A stretch of DNA of 36,848 bases, from assembly GCA_035260525.1 (NCBI GenBank), contig DATFVB010000272.1:1-36848 (forward strand). Direction: 5' to 3'. The notes beneath the pieces are model-generated. The model was not told the DNA's origin, ran no database searches, and saw only the letters and a list, made by a program, of their open reading frames with translations. Below, piece by piece: positions 17,262-25,081 of the stretch. The position numbers and the translations under genes are program-made. Position 1 is the first letter of the stretch. Each line of letters starts with the position of its first letter. The stretch is from Thermoanaerobaculia bacterium (lineage in GTDB: Bacteria > Acidobacteriota > Thermoanaerobaculia > UBA5066 > DATFVB01).

Positions 17262-17531
17262 CGATGCATCGAGCCGGAATTCAGCGCAATCCGCCGCCTT
17301 GCGACGGATCAGCCGCGAGGCGGCCGGCGCGCAAGCGCCGAGCGCGTCAATCGCCGAGCACGGCAGTGCGACGGCACATGGCGCGTGCCGCCCTGCGACA
17401 TACGTGCTTTCTGTCATACCCGCGCAAGCGGGTATCCAGTCCTGGGTCCCCGCTTTCGCGGGGACGACCGATTCGTGGTCGCCTCACCGGGACGTCGCGG
17501 ACGACCCGCATCCCGTCGGGCTCGCGCCTCG
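17262..17531. repeat. Dispersed intergenic repeat, copy E (mosaic)
   Basis: This 270-bp stretch fills most of the 375-bp gap between the Usp and Memo genes. It shares four exact words, in the same order, with copy D: CGATGCATCGAGCCGG (17262-17277), GGCGCGTGCCGCCC (17380-17393), CGACCCGCATCCCGTC (17502-17517) and GGGCTCGCGCCTCG (17518-17531). The CGTAC hairpin of the other copies is absent; a REP-like palindrome occupies that interval. I see no gene here. Confidence 0.75.
17413..17468. repeat. Two-headed REP/BIME-like palindrome
   Basis: Two hairpins face each other: ATACCCGC-GCAA-GCGGGTAT (17416-17435) and GTCCCCGC-TTTC-GCGGGGAC (17446-17465), joined by the small palindrome CCAG-TC-CTGG (17436-17445). 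The outer arms (GTCATACCCGC and the inverse of GCGGGGACGAC) mirror each other. The layout resembles the widespread REP/BIME elements mobilised by RAYT transposases; no RAYT gene is in the window. Confidence 0.75.
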
Positions 17532-17611
17532 CCGCCGAGCTGGAATGAAATCAAAGTCTGACGGAGCCATGGCGAGCCCGCGGGACACGAATATCGGCGT
17601 GTACGGGCGAA

Positions 17612-18418
17612 TCATCCGACGATGATGCCCGCGTACCCCACGACGGAGTCCGCGTCGCCGGTGCGGTCCCCGCTGTCGGAGCGGGCGACGATCTCGGCGC
17701 GCGAAACGCCCCGGCGCCGGGCGGCGACGAGGAGGGCCGTCGCCGGCAGGAACCCGCACATCGAGATCTCGTGCTCGACGACGGCCGAGAACAGCCCGTC
17801 GGGGTCCACGCGCTCGATCGCCCGGAAGGCGAACGCGTTCTTCGCGTCGCCCACGGCCCTCGATTCGTAGTGGTTCATGTCGGACGATGCGAGGATCAGG
17901 ACGGGATCGGGCCGCTCCGCCGCGGCCTGCGCGCAGGCCTCTCCGATCTCGTGACAGAGCGCGAGCGACGGCGCCCCGATGCAGACCGGGACGACGGAGA
18001 CCGACGGCTCCCACGTCTGGAGAAACGGGAGCTGGACCTCCAGGGAATGCTCCCGGACGTGGGCCAGGCTCTCGCGCTCCAGGTGGGGGCAAGAGGCGAG
18101 CAGCCGGCGCGCGAGGTCCTCGTCGATCGCAACGTCGCCGAGCGGCGTGGCCCACCGCTCGTGGGCGTCGATCGACGCGGCGGGTCCGAGCCCGGTGTGG
18201 TTCGGGCCGAGCAGAATCACGGTCCGCACCGGAGAGACGCGCGCGTACACCGCCCCGGCGACCGCGCCCGAGTAGACGTAGCCGGCATGAGGCACGACGA
18301 CGCCGAAGGCGGCGCGCTGCGGAATCGGAGGACCGAGGCACTCCCGGACCTCCGCGGCGAGCGCGCGGGGATCGCGGGGGTAGAACGCTCCCGCCACCGC
18401 GGGAGGACGCGTGCTCAT
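17612..18418 (-). CDS. amrB: Memo-family protein (AmmeMemoRadiSam system protein B)
   Basis: A 268-residue member of the Memo/AmmeMemoRadiSam B family, structurally related to class III extradiol dioxygenases. Characteristic motifs are the N-terminal RPPAVAGAFYP, PHAGYVYSGAVAG with candidate metal His44, LLGPNHTGLG, EHSLEVQLPFLQ, SSDMNHYE and the C-terminal VVGYAGI. The molecular function of bacterial members is not settled. The usual partners, an AMMECR1-like protein and a radical-SAM enzyme, are not adjacent. ATG 18418 gives the canonical family N-terminus; TATGCT lies 6 bases upstream. Confidence 0.92.
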   Translation of the reverse strand: MSTRPPAVAGAFYPRDPRALAAEVRECLGPPIPQRAAFGVVVPHAGYVYSGAVAGAVYARVSPVRTVILLGPNHTGLGPAASIDAHERWATPLGDVAIDEDLARRLLASCPHLERESLAHVREHSLEVQLPFLQTWEPSVSVVPVCIGAPSLALCHEIGEACAQAAAERPDPVLILASSDMNHYESRAVGDAKNAFAFRAIERVDPDGLFSAVVEHEISMCGFLPATALLVAARRRGVSRAEIVARSDSGDRTGDADSVVGYAGIIVG

Positions 18419-18424
18419 TTCTCC

Positions 18425-18430
18425 AGCATA
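18425..18430 (-). promoter_or_regulatory. Leaderless -10 box of the Memo-family gene
   Basis: TATGCT on the minus strand, 6 bases before ATG 18418. A GGAG lies within those 6 bases but is too close to act as a Shine-Dalgarno. Confidence 0.4.
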
Positions 18431-18591
18431 CGCCGCGCGGAGCGGCGGTTCCTGGTGCGTTCCTCCGGCGCGGCGATTCGGCCCGAAGCATTCCCCGGTC
18501 GGGCCCTTCGCATCGCGGGGGACCCTCCGCCGAAGTAATCGAGCGGAGGCTCCCGATGCGGGAGCGAAAGCGTCGGCGAGGGGGTGGCCGA

Positions 18592-18626
18592 TTCGCGGCC
18601 GAGTCGCTCGTTCGACGAGCCGCGAA
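18592..18626 (-). terminator. Strong hairpin after the Ig-like lipoprotein gene
   Basis: TTCGCGGC (18592-18599) pairs with GCCGCGAA (18619-18626), and a nested GCTCGT-TCG-ACGAGC lies at 18606-18620. It is 44 bases past the stop of the minus-strand lipoprotein gene. There is no U-run, so it may be a Rho-type pause or an mRNA-stabilising hairpin. The rest of the 251-bp gap (18419-18669) shows nothing else clear. Confidence 0.45.
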
Positions 18627-18669
18627 CCCGTCACACGCTTTCGTCCCCCGAGCCAGCTCCCGCGACGGT

Positions 18670-19512
18670 TCAGTCGACGAGAACGGTGGCTTCCGCCCGG
18701 CGGCTTCCGATGGAAGCGGTCACCACCGCGGTACCGGATTTCAGCCCCGTGATCGTGCCGTCTCCGAGGACCCGGACGACGTCGGGAGCGCTCCCCGAGA
18801 GCTGTGCCCCCGCGTCGGCGATCGGAAGGCCGTTCTCGTCGTAGGCGGTCACCGAGAGCTTCTGGCTCTCTCCGACGCGGAGGATCGCGGTCTCGGGGCG
18901 GAGCTCGATGCGGGAAACGTCGCGGATGTCGATCTGGAGCTCGGATTCCGCGACGAGGTCGCCGACCTTCGCGGTCACGAGGGTCTGGCCCGGAGCGAGC
19001 GACGAGACCGTGCCGTCGCGGGCGATCGAGGCGACTTTCGGATTGGTCAGGATCCACGCGATGGAAGGGACCGCCGCGGGCTTCTTCGCGGCGTTGCGTC
19101 CGGTCACGACGAACTTCGCGGTCGTTCCCGCCGGGCCGACGAGCCGAAGGAGGGCGGGCGCGATCTCGATGCTCGACAGGTCGACGACCTCGACGGCGAC
19201 GGACGCCGAGAGGTTCCCCGACGAAACGGTGACGGTCGCCGTCCCCGGATGCTTCGGGACGACGTGTCCGGCGCCCGACACCTCGACGACGCCGGGATTG
19301 GAGCTGGTCCATTTGAGCGGAGGCATCTCGGCGACCGACGCTCCTTTCGCGTCGGCCGCGCGAACCGAGATCTCTTTCGACTGCTCGGTCCCGTAGATCA
19401 CCAGGCGGCGGGGGTTCGCCTCGAGAGACGCCGCTTTCGGCCGGCAAGCGGCGAGCATCAGTACGGCCGCGACCGCCGCGATCCGCTCTCGATTCCGGAT
19501 TCCCGTCGCCAT
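18670..19512 (-). CDS. Lipoprotein with bacterial Ig-like (BIG2-type) domains
   Basis: A 280-residue putative lipoprotein: basic N-region, hydrophobic segment (11-22) and lipobox LMLAAC with lipidated Cys23. The rest is made of three Ig-like repeats of about 80 residues, each with the BIG2 pattern of sequence-conserved ends such as WTSSNPGVVEVSGAGHVV...GTATVTVSSG, WILTNPKVASIARDGTV...GQTLVTAKVG and GSAPDVVRVLGDGTITGL...GTAVVTASIG. It is probably anchored in a membrane and faces the periplasm or surface. GGAGGGG (19517-19523 on the minus strand) sits 4 bases before the ATG, and TATCGT further upstream may be its -10. It diverges from the Omp85-like gene. Confidence 0.88.
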   Translation of the reverse strand: MATGIRNRERIAAVAAVLMLAACRPKAASLEANPRRLVIYGTEQSKEISVRAADAKGASVAEMPPLKWTSSNPGVVEVSGAGHVVPKHPGTATVTVSSGNLSASVAVEVVDLSSIEIAPALLRLVGPAGTTAKFVVTGRNAAKKPAAVPSIAWILTNPKVASIARDGTVSSLAPGQTLVTAKVGDLVAESELQIDIRDVSRIELRPETAILRVGESQKLSVTAYDENGLPIADAGAQLSGSAPDVVRVLGDGTITGLKSGTAVVTASIGSRRAEATVLVD

Positions 19513-19516
19513 CGAT

Positions 19517-19540
19517 CCCCTCCGTTGCGGGCGGACGATA
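19517..19540 (-). promoter_or_regulatory. Promoter -10 and Shine-Dalgarno of the Ig-like lipoprotein gene
   Basis: On the minus strand TGG-TATCGT (extended -10, TATCGT at 19540-19535) is followed by GGAGGGG (19523-19517), 4 bases before ATG 19512. Confidence 0.4.
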
Positions 19541-19558
19541 CCATGCGCCCCGGCAGAA

Positions 19559-19564
19559 TAGAAT
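19559..19564 (+). promoter_or_regulatory. Leaderless -10 box of the Omp85-like gene
   Basis: TAGAAT (5 of 6) lies 7 bases before the GTG at 19572. It overlaps the ATG at 19563, which therefore could not be transcribed from this promoter. Confidence 0.45.
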
Positions 19565-19571
19565 GACGGCC

Positions 19572-21176
19572 GTGTGGAACGCGATCCTCTGGGCCGCCGC
19601 GCTCCGGGTCGCGATGCCCGCCGCGCCGGTCGTCCACGTCGGGACCATCCAAATCCAGAGCAACGACGTCTTCTCCGCCGAAGAGTCGGCGAAAGGGTGG
19701 TTCTACCGGGCGGCCAACGCGATCCACATCGAGACGCGCGACAGCTTCCTGCGCAAACAGCTGCTGTTCCAGGAAGGGGACGTGCTGGACATCGCGCGGC
19801 TGGCCGAGACCGAGCGCAACCTGCGCGCCTTACCGTTCATCAAGAGCGCCTCGGTCACCGCGTCGGCGCCGCACGACGGCGTGAGCGACGTCCTCGTCGT
19901 GACCCAGGACGCGTGGACCACGGAGCCCGGCGGTTCCTTCGGGTCGAAGGGAGGCCGCACGACCTACAGCGTCGAGTTCTCGGAGACGGACCTCCTCGGC
20001 CGCGGGCAGAATTTGTCGCTCTCCTACGACCAGGGGACGGAGCGCACGACGCGGTCGATCTCCTTCGAGGACCCGTATCTTTTCCGCCCGTTCTGGCGGG
20101 GGCGGGTGCTCCTGGCCGACAACTCGGACGGGCGGCAGCGTCAGTTCGAAATCGCCCGTCCGTTCTACGCGTTCTCCGCCCCGTGGAGCGCGGACGGCCT
20201 CGTCTCGCGTCTGGCGGAGGAAGACAAAAACTACCGGGAAGGGGAGACGTTTTCCGTCTTCCGCCACGAGCATCGGGAGACGCTCGCGTCGTACGGCCGG
20301 GCCCTCGAATCGGGGGAGTTCGAAGCGCGCCGGCTGACCGGCGGGATCGACTTCCTCGACGAGACGTTCTTCGCCGTTGCCGGGAAGCCCGACGCGGTCC
20401 TCCCCGGCCCGCGGAAGTACCGGTACGCGTTCGCGGCGTTCGAGCTCGTCGAAAACGCGTTCGAGACGCTGAACTACGTCAACCGGGACTCCCGCTACGA
20501 GGACTTCAACCTCGCGCCGCGGATCTTCGCGCGCGCCGGCTTCTCGCCGACCGCCTTCGGCGCCCGCTCGAACAGCGCGATGGCCGAGGTGGAGTGGTCC
20601 GGCGGCATCCGTTTCAGCGAGGACGCCTTCGCGCAGACCGACGTGGACGTCCAGAGCCGGTTCGACGGCGGCCCGCAGAACACCATCGTCTCGCTGTTCG
20701 CCGGCTACGTCCGCCGTTTCCGGCTCGCGCGCACGCCCCAGACTTTCGTCGCGCGCCTCCAGTTCGACCGCGGATGGCGGCTCGATTCCGACGTCCAGTT
20801 CGAGGCGTCCGGCGCGACGGGGCTCCGGGGGTACCGCCTGCACGCGATGACGGGGGACAAGAGGCTCCTCGTCAACGTCGAGCAGCGGTTCTTCTCGGAG
20901 CGCGAGTACCTGCAGCTCTTCTCTCCCGGCGCGGTCGTCTTCGCCGACGCCGGTACGGCCGTTCCCGCGGGCATGCCGCTGACGCTCTCGAGTATCAAGT
21001 CGGACGTGGGGATCGGACTGCGGATCGCGATCGCTCGCGCGGGGGGGAACAACATCCTGCGGATCGACGTCGCGTTTCCGTTTCAGCGGGACGCGCGCGG
21101 CCGGCACGGCCCTCTCGTGTCGTTCTCCTCCTCGCAAGCGTTCACCTTCCGGCGAACGAGCGCGAGCGGGAACTGA
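19572..21176 (+). CDS. Omp85/BamA-like outer membrane protein with POTRA-like region
   Basis: A 534-residue protein (537 if ATG 19563 is used) with an N-terminal export signal (WNAILWAAALRVAMPAAP) and a POTRA-like region (about 20-115: IHIETRDSFLRKQLLFQEGDVLD, then RLAETERNLRALPFIKSASVTA). The remaining 400 residues alternate as a beta barrel. GLRGYR near residue 420 matches the conserved VRGY/GxRGY loop of Omp85 proteins and SDVGIGLRIAI matches late barrel strands. Only one or two POTRA units fit, fewer than the five of BamA, so it may be a TamA-, TpsB- or patatin-type relative. The start is chosen from the TAGAAT box. The purine phosphorylase gene begins one base past its stop. Confidence 0.85.
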   Translation: MWNAILWAAALRVAMPAAPVVHVGTIQIQSNDVFSAEESAKGWFYRAANAIHIETRDSFLRKQLLFQEGDVLDIARLAETERNLRALPFIKSASVTASAPHDGVSDVLVVTQDAWTTEPGGSFGSKGGRTTYSVEFSETDLLGRGQNLSLSYDQGTERTTRSISFEDPYLFRPFWRGRVLLADNSDGRQRQFEIARPFYAFSAPWSADGLVSRLAEEDKNYREGETFSVFRHEHRETLASYGRALESGEFEARRLTGGIDFLDETFFAVAGKPDAVLPGPRKYRYAFAAFELVENAFETLNYVNRDSRYEDFNLAPRIFARAGFSPTAFGARSNSAMAEVEWSGGIRFSEDAFAQTDVDVQSRFDGGPQNTIVSLFAGYVRRFRLARTPQTFVARLQFDRGWRLDSDVQFEASGATGLRGYRLHAMTGDKRLLVNVEQRFFSEREYLQLFSPGAVVFADAGTAVPAGMPLTLSSIKSDVGIGLRIAIARAGGNNILRIDVAFPFQRDARGRHGPLVSFSSSQAFTFRRTSASGN

Positions 21177-21177
21177 C

Positions 21178-21975
21178 GTGCCGCATCTCCCGATCGGCGA
21201 TGCGCGCGTGGGAATCGTGCTCGGCTCCGGCGCCGGCGGATTCGCGCGGCGGCTCGCGCGGGCCCGCCGGACGTCGTTTTCCGCTCTCCGCGGTTTTCCG
21301 GCGCCCTCGATCGCCGGCCACGCCGGAGAGCTGATCGTGGGCCGCGCGGCCGGGGTGCCCGTCGCCGTTCTCTCCGGGCGGGTCCACGCGTACGAGGGGC
21401 ATTCCTTCGAGAGGGTCGTGCATCCGGTGCGGGCCCTCGCGCGGGCGGGCGTCCGCGCGGTCGTCCTGACCAACGCGGCGGGAGCGGTTCGGGCCGCCTG
21501 GCGCCCGGGAGACCTGATGCTCGTCGCCGATCACCTCAACGGGTTCGGGGCGAATCCCCTGGCCGGACCCAACGACCCGTCGCTCGGGCCGCGGTTCCCC
21601 GACATGACCGGCGCGTACGACCCGGCGCTCCGGCGGCTGGCCCGCGCGGCCGCGCGCCGGCTCGCCATACCGCTTCGGCAGGGCGTCTACGCCGGGGTCC
21701 CGGGGCCGTCGTACGAGACGCCCGCCGAGGTGCGCATGTGGCGCACGCTCGGCGCGGACGCGATCGGGATGTCGACGGTCCCGGAAGTGATCGTGCTGCG
21801 GCATGCGTCGGTCCGGGTGCTCGCCATTTCGCTGATCACGAACATGGCGGCAGGAATCGGGCGAGCTCCGCTCGACCACGACCGCGTGCTGGAGGCGGGG
21901 GAGCGAGCCGCGGGAAGGCTCGGCGACCTCCTCGAGGCGGTCGTTCCGCTCGTCGATCGGCTCATCGAGGACTAG
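21178..21975 (+). CDS. Purine nucleoside phosphorylase (trimeric, 6-oxopurine type)
   Basis: A 265-residue enzyme of the mammalian-type PNP/MTAP family that splits purine nucleosides with phosphate for salvage. Phosphate-site motifs are VLGSGAGG (14-21) and GRVHAYEG (67-74, Arg68 and His70). VVLTNAAGA precedes the base/ribose site residues Glu180 (GPSYETPAEVRM), Met198 (GADAIGMSTVPE) and Asn222 (SLITNMAAG). Asn rather than Asp at the last site favours inosine/guanosine over methylthioadenosine. It starts on GTG one base after the Omp85-like gene, so the two are cotranscribed despite unrelated functions. Confidence 0.93.
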   Translation: MPHLPIGDARVGIVLGSGAGGFARRLARARRTSFSALRGFPAPSIAGHAGELIVGRAAGVPVAVLSGRVHAYEGHSFERVVHPVRALARAGVRAVVLTNAAGAVRAAWRPGDLMLVADHLNGFGANPLAGPNDPSLGPRFPDMTGAYDPALRRLARAAARRLAIPLRQGVYAGVPGPSYETPAEVRMWRTLGADAIGMSTVPEVIVLRHASVRVLAISLITNMAAGIGRAPLDHDRVLEAGERAAGRLGDLLEAVVPLVDRLIED

Positions 21976-22007
21976 CCTCCCCCCCGTCCGGCCAAAATGG
22001 CGTCGTC

Positions 22008-22021
22008 GCCGGGCTTCCGGC
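22008..22021 (+). terminator. Weak hairpin after the PNP gene
   Basis: GCCGG-GCTT-CCGGC lies 33 bases after the stop at 21975, with no T-run. It could be a weak terminator. Confidence 0.25.
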
Positions 22022-22093
22022 GTCGTCGTCGGGCAGAAGGCACCGTTACGCGGCGTCGCGCGGGTCGGGTAAGCTCTTCTTTTTCTTCCCTTT

Positions 22094-22115
22094 TGAGCAT
22101 TACGGCTCATATAAT
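22094..22115 (+). promoter_or_regulatory. Promoter and candidate operator of the DGQHR gene
   Basis: A perfect TATAAT (22110-22115) stands in an unusually AT-rich island. The inverted repeat TGAGC-N6-GCTCA (22094-22109) abuts it, where a repressor would block RNA polymerase. No good -35 was found at 16-18 bases. The predicted leader is about 20 bases and contains GGAGG. Confidence 0.55.
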
Positions 22116-22131
22116 TCCGGCAGTCGAAAAT

Positions 22132-22136
22132 GGAGG
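22132..22136 (+). promoter_or_regulatory. Shine-Dalgarno of the DGQHR gene
   Basis: GGAGG 4 bases before ATG 22141, the strongest ribosome-binding site in the window; it fixes this start. Confidence 0.75.
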
Positions 22137-22140
22137 TCGA

Positions 22141-23271
22141 ATGAGCTCTCTGGCCGCACTCCGGCTGAATCAATTCGGAGTACGTTTCTATGAGGTTCTC
22201 CTCTCCGGCGTGGACGTCCAGAAAATCGTTCATTTCGAGGTTCTGAACTACAGCGCCAACGACCGGCCGACGCTCGGCGGGGCCCGCCGGAAGTCGAAGG
22301 GACTGGTGAACTGGGAGTTCCTGGAGAAGAAGATCTCCGCTTCGGGCGAGGCGTTCCAGCGGCCGATCATCGAGCGGAAGATCAACGAGCTCGTCAACTA
22401 CTACCTGCAGTGCGCCGAGTCGGGGACCCTGCCGGCGATCCCCGGGAGCGTGCTCCTGGTGAGCGACCGCCGGCTCGAATACACGCCTTCCCGGGACAAT
22501 TCCGACCTCGGGACGGTCAAGCTTCCGGATCAGCCCGGCACCATGCGCGCCCTCGACGGCCAGCACCGGCTGCTCGCGCTCCACCAGCTCGCCGAGAAGC
22601 ACAACCTGACCGACTTCCAGGTGCCGGCGGTCGTGTTCGATTCGCTGACGGCGGACCAGGTGGTCGAGCTCTTCGTCACGATCAACAGCAAGCACACGAA
22701 GTTGAATCCCTCGCACCTCATCTCGCTCGCGGGACGCCGGCTCTACCGCGACGAGAACCTCGCGGCGTCGCACGACGTGATCCGCGGGTTGAACGAGGAC
22801 GAGCACTCGCCGCTCCACGGCCAGATCAAGGTCCTGGGCGTCGGGAAGGGGACCGTCACGCAGGCGTCGCTCGCCGACGAGCTCCGCGACGTCTTCGCCG
22901 CGATGGCGGCGGCGGGGCCGCGCACCTCGAAGGAGTTCCGGGAGAACGCGAAGAGATTCTTCCTGAACTACTTCAAGGCGATCGAGAAGGTGTTCCCGAA
23001 GGCCTTCGCGTCGCGAAAATATTCGATCAAGACCGGCATCGCGTTGCGCGCGTTCCTCCGCGTCTCGCCGCACGTGATCGCGATGATCCGCCACCGCGGC
23101 GGCGACCTCTGGTCGGCGGGCGAGCTCCACGCCGCGCTGCTGCCGTGGGCGGAGTCGATCGGCGACGCTCGCTTCGAGACCGATCAGCTCTGGAAGCAGA
23201 GGGCGGCCGGGGGAACGCGGTCGACCGTAGAAGTGCTCGTCAGGGAGCTCAAGCAGGGCCTTCTGGTCTAG
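22141..23271 (+). CDS. Orphan DndB-like DGQHR-domain protein
   Basis: A 376-residue protein with the name-giving motif of the DGQHR domain (ALDGQHRLLAL, motif at 139-143) and the associated VELFVTINSKHTKLNPSHLISL. The family includes DndB/DptB, the regulator linked to DNA phosphorothioation, and many stand-alone proteins of unknown role. The C-terminal half is helical (ENAKRFFLNYFKAIEKVFP, TGIALRAFLRVSPHVIAMI). No dndA, C, D or E and no restriction gene is in the window. It forms a one-gene unit with a strong promoter, an operator-like inverted repeat and an excellent ribosome-binding site, unlike its neighbours. A DNA-binding or defence-related role is possible by family, not shown. Confidence 0.85.
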   Translation: MSSLAALRLNQFGVRFYEVLLSGVDVQKIVHFEVLNYSANDRPTLGGARRKSKGLVNWEFLEKKISASGEAFQRPIIERKINELVNYYLQCAESGTLPAIPGSVLLVSDRRLEYTPSRDNSDLGTVKLPDQPGTMRALDGQHRLLALHQLAEKHNLTDFQVPAVVFDSLTADQVVELFVTINSKHTKLNPSHLISLAGRRLYRDENLAASHDVIRGLNEDEHSPLHGQIKVLGVGKGTVTQASLADELRDVFAAMAAAGPRTSKEFRENAKRFFLNYFKAIEKVFPKAFASRKYSIKTGIALRAFLRVSPHVIAMIRHRGGDLWSAGELHAALLPWAESIGDARFETDQLWKQRAAGGTRSTVEVLVRELKQGLLV

Positions 23272-23284
23272 CTCCCGAGACGCG

Positions 23285-23400
23285 CGGTTATACGGGTCCG
23301 TGCGGCCGGCCGCCGGCACGACGTACGCTGCCGGTACGCCTTAGCCGCCGGCAGTCCGCCCGAACCCGTCTTCCCGCACGTCTCGCTTCGCCTCGTCGTC
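23285..23400. repeat. Dispersed intergenic repeat, copy A
   Basis: It lies in the 354-bp gap between convergent DGQHR and gdhA genes. The core hairpin CGTAC-GCTGCCG-GTACG is at 23322-23338, flanked by outward GCCGGC/GCCGGC arms. The 5' part (TTATACGGGTCCGTGCGG) resembles copy B, and the 3' part (CTTCCCG...TCTCGCTTCGCC) resembles copies C and D. The rest of the gap (23401-23625) holds no gene I can support. Confidence 0.65.
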
Positions 23401-23625
23401 AGCGGCAGTGGAAACCAACAGGGAATGCTCGCCGGTACCTCGCGCTCCAGAACGATCGAGTTGCTCTGACGTAGTCCGAGTCGCGGTTCGGGCTTTCCGC
23501 ACGAGGCCGTGCGCCATGCATCGACGACGTCAGTTGTCCGACAGACGAGGCGCCGTCAGACGTGCGGGAAGGGCGCGGCCGGCCTCCCGCGCCCGCTTAA
23601 TCGTGCGTATGGTCAGCGCCAGCGG

Positions 23626-24984
23626 CTACGCGTAGAGGCCGCGGACCATCGTGTCATGCGCGACGCGCGACATCCCCAGCATGTACGCCGCGATCCGGTA
23701 GCTGACGTCGTACTTGTTCGACATCTCGACCACGTCGTTGAACGACTGCACCATGATGTCCTCGAGCCGCTCGTTGACTTCGGCTTCCCGCCAGAAGAAC
23801 CCCGCGCGGTCCTGGACCCACTCGAAGTAGGAAACCGTGACGCCGCCGGCGTTGGCGAGGATGTCGGGAACGACGACGATCCCCCGCTCGCGGAAGATGT
23901 TGTCCGCCTTCTGGGTCGTCGGCCCGTTGGCGCCTTCGACGATGATGCGCGGCTGCACCTTTCCGGCGTTGTGGCCGCGGAGCTGGTTCTCGTTGGCGGC
24001 CGGGACGAGGATGTCGCACGGGTGCTCGAGGAGCTCCGCGTTGGTGATCGCCTCGCCGTCCGGGAAACCCTCGAAGGAGCGCTTCTTTCCGTAGTGCTCC
24101 AGAACGGCCGGAACGTCGAGGCCCTTGTCGTTGGCGATGCCGCCGCGGATGTCGGAGACGGCGACGACCTTCGCGCCCGCCGCGTGGCACATCTTCGCGG
24201 TGATCGAGCCGACGTTGCCGAACCCCTGGACCGCGACGCGCGAGCCCGCGAGCTCGAAGCCGTTGGCGCGGGCCGCTTCGCGCGCGATGATCATGAGACC
24301 GCGCCCGGTCGCCTCGACGCGCCCCCGCGAGCCGCCGATCGTGAGCGGTTTGCCGGTCACGACGGAGGTCACGGTGTGGCGCATGTGCATCGAGTACGTA
24401 TCCATGATCCACGCCATCGTCTGCGGCGTCGTCCCCATGTCGGGGGCCGGCACGTCGCGCTCGGGTCCGATCAGGTCCAGGATCTCGGCGGTGTACCGGC
24501 GCGTGATCTTCTCGAGCTCGGCCGTCGAGAGCGAGGGGGGATCGCAGATCACGCCTCCCTTGGCGCCTCCGAACGGGATGTTGACGACGGCGCATTTCCA
24601 CGTCATCCAGGCGGCCAGCGCCCGGACCTCGTCGAGCGTCACGTTCTTGTCGAAGCGAATCCCTCCTTTGCCGGGTCCGCGAGCGATGTTGTGCAGGACC
24701 CGGTATCCGACGAAGACCTCGATCCGGCCGTCGTCCATGGAGACGGGGATCGAAACCTTCGTCTCGCGAACGGGTTCCCGGAGCACTTTGTAGAGACCGG
24801 GGTCGAGCGCGAGCTTCTGCGCCGCGACGTCGAAGCGCGACATCATCTCTTCGAAGGGGTTGTCGGAATCGACTCCCTGGGGACGGGTGATGATCGTCGT
24901 CTTGTTCATCAAATCGGAGACGTCGGCCCGCGCGGCGTCCCCGTCGATCATCGGCATGCCGCTGGCGGTATCCATTTTTGTCAC
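23626..24984 (-). CDS. gdhA: Glutamate dehydrogenase (Glu/Leu/Phe/Val family)
   Basis: A 452-residue oxidoreductase that interconverts glutamate with 2-oxoglutarate and ammonia. Catalytic and substrate residues keep the family spacing: Lys106 (GPGKGGIRF), Lys130 ([19 protein letters not shown]), Lys142 and Asp182 (APDMGT). The Rossmann motif is [11 protein letters not shown], and VPAANENQL and [15 protein letters not shown] follow. The N-terminus is about 30 residues longer than typical. The GTG start at 24984 is supported by AAGGAG 5 bases upstream; the ATG three codons in would be 14 bases away. It diverges from the sigma factor gene. Cofactor preference is not evident. Confidence 0.95.
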   Translation of the reverse strand: MTKMDTASGMPMIDGDAARADVSDLMNKTTIITRPQGVDSDNPFEEMMSRFDVAAQKLALDPGLYKVLREPVRETKVSIPVSMDDGRIEVFVGYRVLHNIARGPGKGGIRFDKNVTLDEVRALAAWMTWKCAVVNIPFGGAKGGVICDPPSLSTAELEKITRRYTAEILDLIGPERDVPAPDMGTTPQTMAWIMDTYSMHMRHTVTSVVTGKPLTIGGSRGRVEATGRGLMIIAREAARANGFELAGSRVAVQGFGNVGSITAKMCHAAGAKVVAVSDIRGGIANDKGLDVPAVLEHYGKKRSFEGFPDGEAITNAELLEHPCDILVPAANENQLRGHNAGKVQPRIIVEGANGPTTQKADNIFRERGIVVVPDILANAGGVTVSYFEWVQDRAGFFWREAEVNERLEDIMVQSFNDVVEMSNKYDVSYRIAAYMLGMSRVAHDTMVRGLYA

Positions 24985-24989
24985 GAGAG

Positions 24990-24995
24990 CTCCTT
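24990..24995 (-). promoter_or_regulatory. Shine-Dalgarno of gdhA
   Basis: AAGGAG on the minus strand, 5 bases before GTG 24984; it selects GTG over the nearby ATG. Confidence 0.7.
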
Positions 24996-25009
24996 CTTGG
25001 TACGCTCGG

Positions 25010-25037
25010 ATTCTACCGGAATCGCCCCCGGCGGCAA
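25010..25037 (-). promoter_or_regulatory. Promoter of gdhA
   Basis: On the minus strand TTGCCG (25037-25032) and TAGAAT (25015-25010) are 16 bases apart, giving a leader of about 20 bases with the AAGGAG site. Confidence 0.45.
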
Positions 25038-25081
25038 GAGAAACCCGGGGCGCGTTCGTTCGTATGAAAGGACGGTGGGGA

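Noticed and set aside
17251-17625. A 124-codon plus-strand frame between the Usp and Memo genes
   Set aside because: It is made of repeat E and the REP-like palindrome and overlaps the Usp promoter.
22093-22098. TTGAGC as the -35 of the DGQHR promoter
   Set aside because: Only 11 bases separate it from TATAAT; it fits better as one arm of the inverted repeat.
23408-23635. A 75-codon plus-strand frame in the DGQHR-gdhA gap
   Set aside because: Arg/Ala-rich, no ribosome-binding site, and it lies beside repeat copy A and runs into gdhA.
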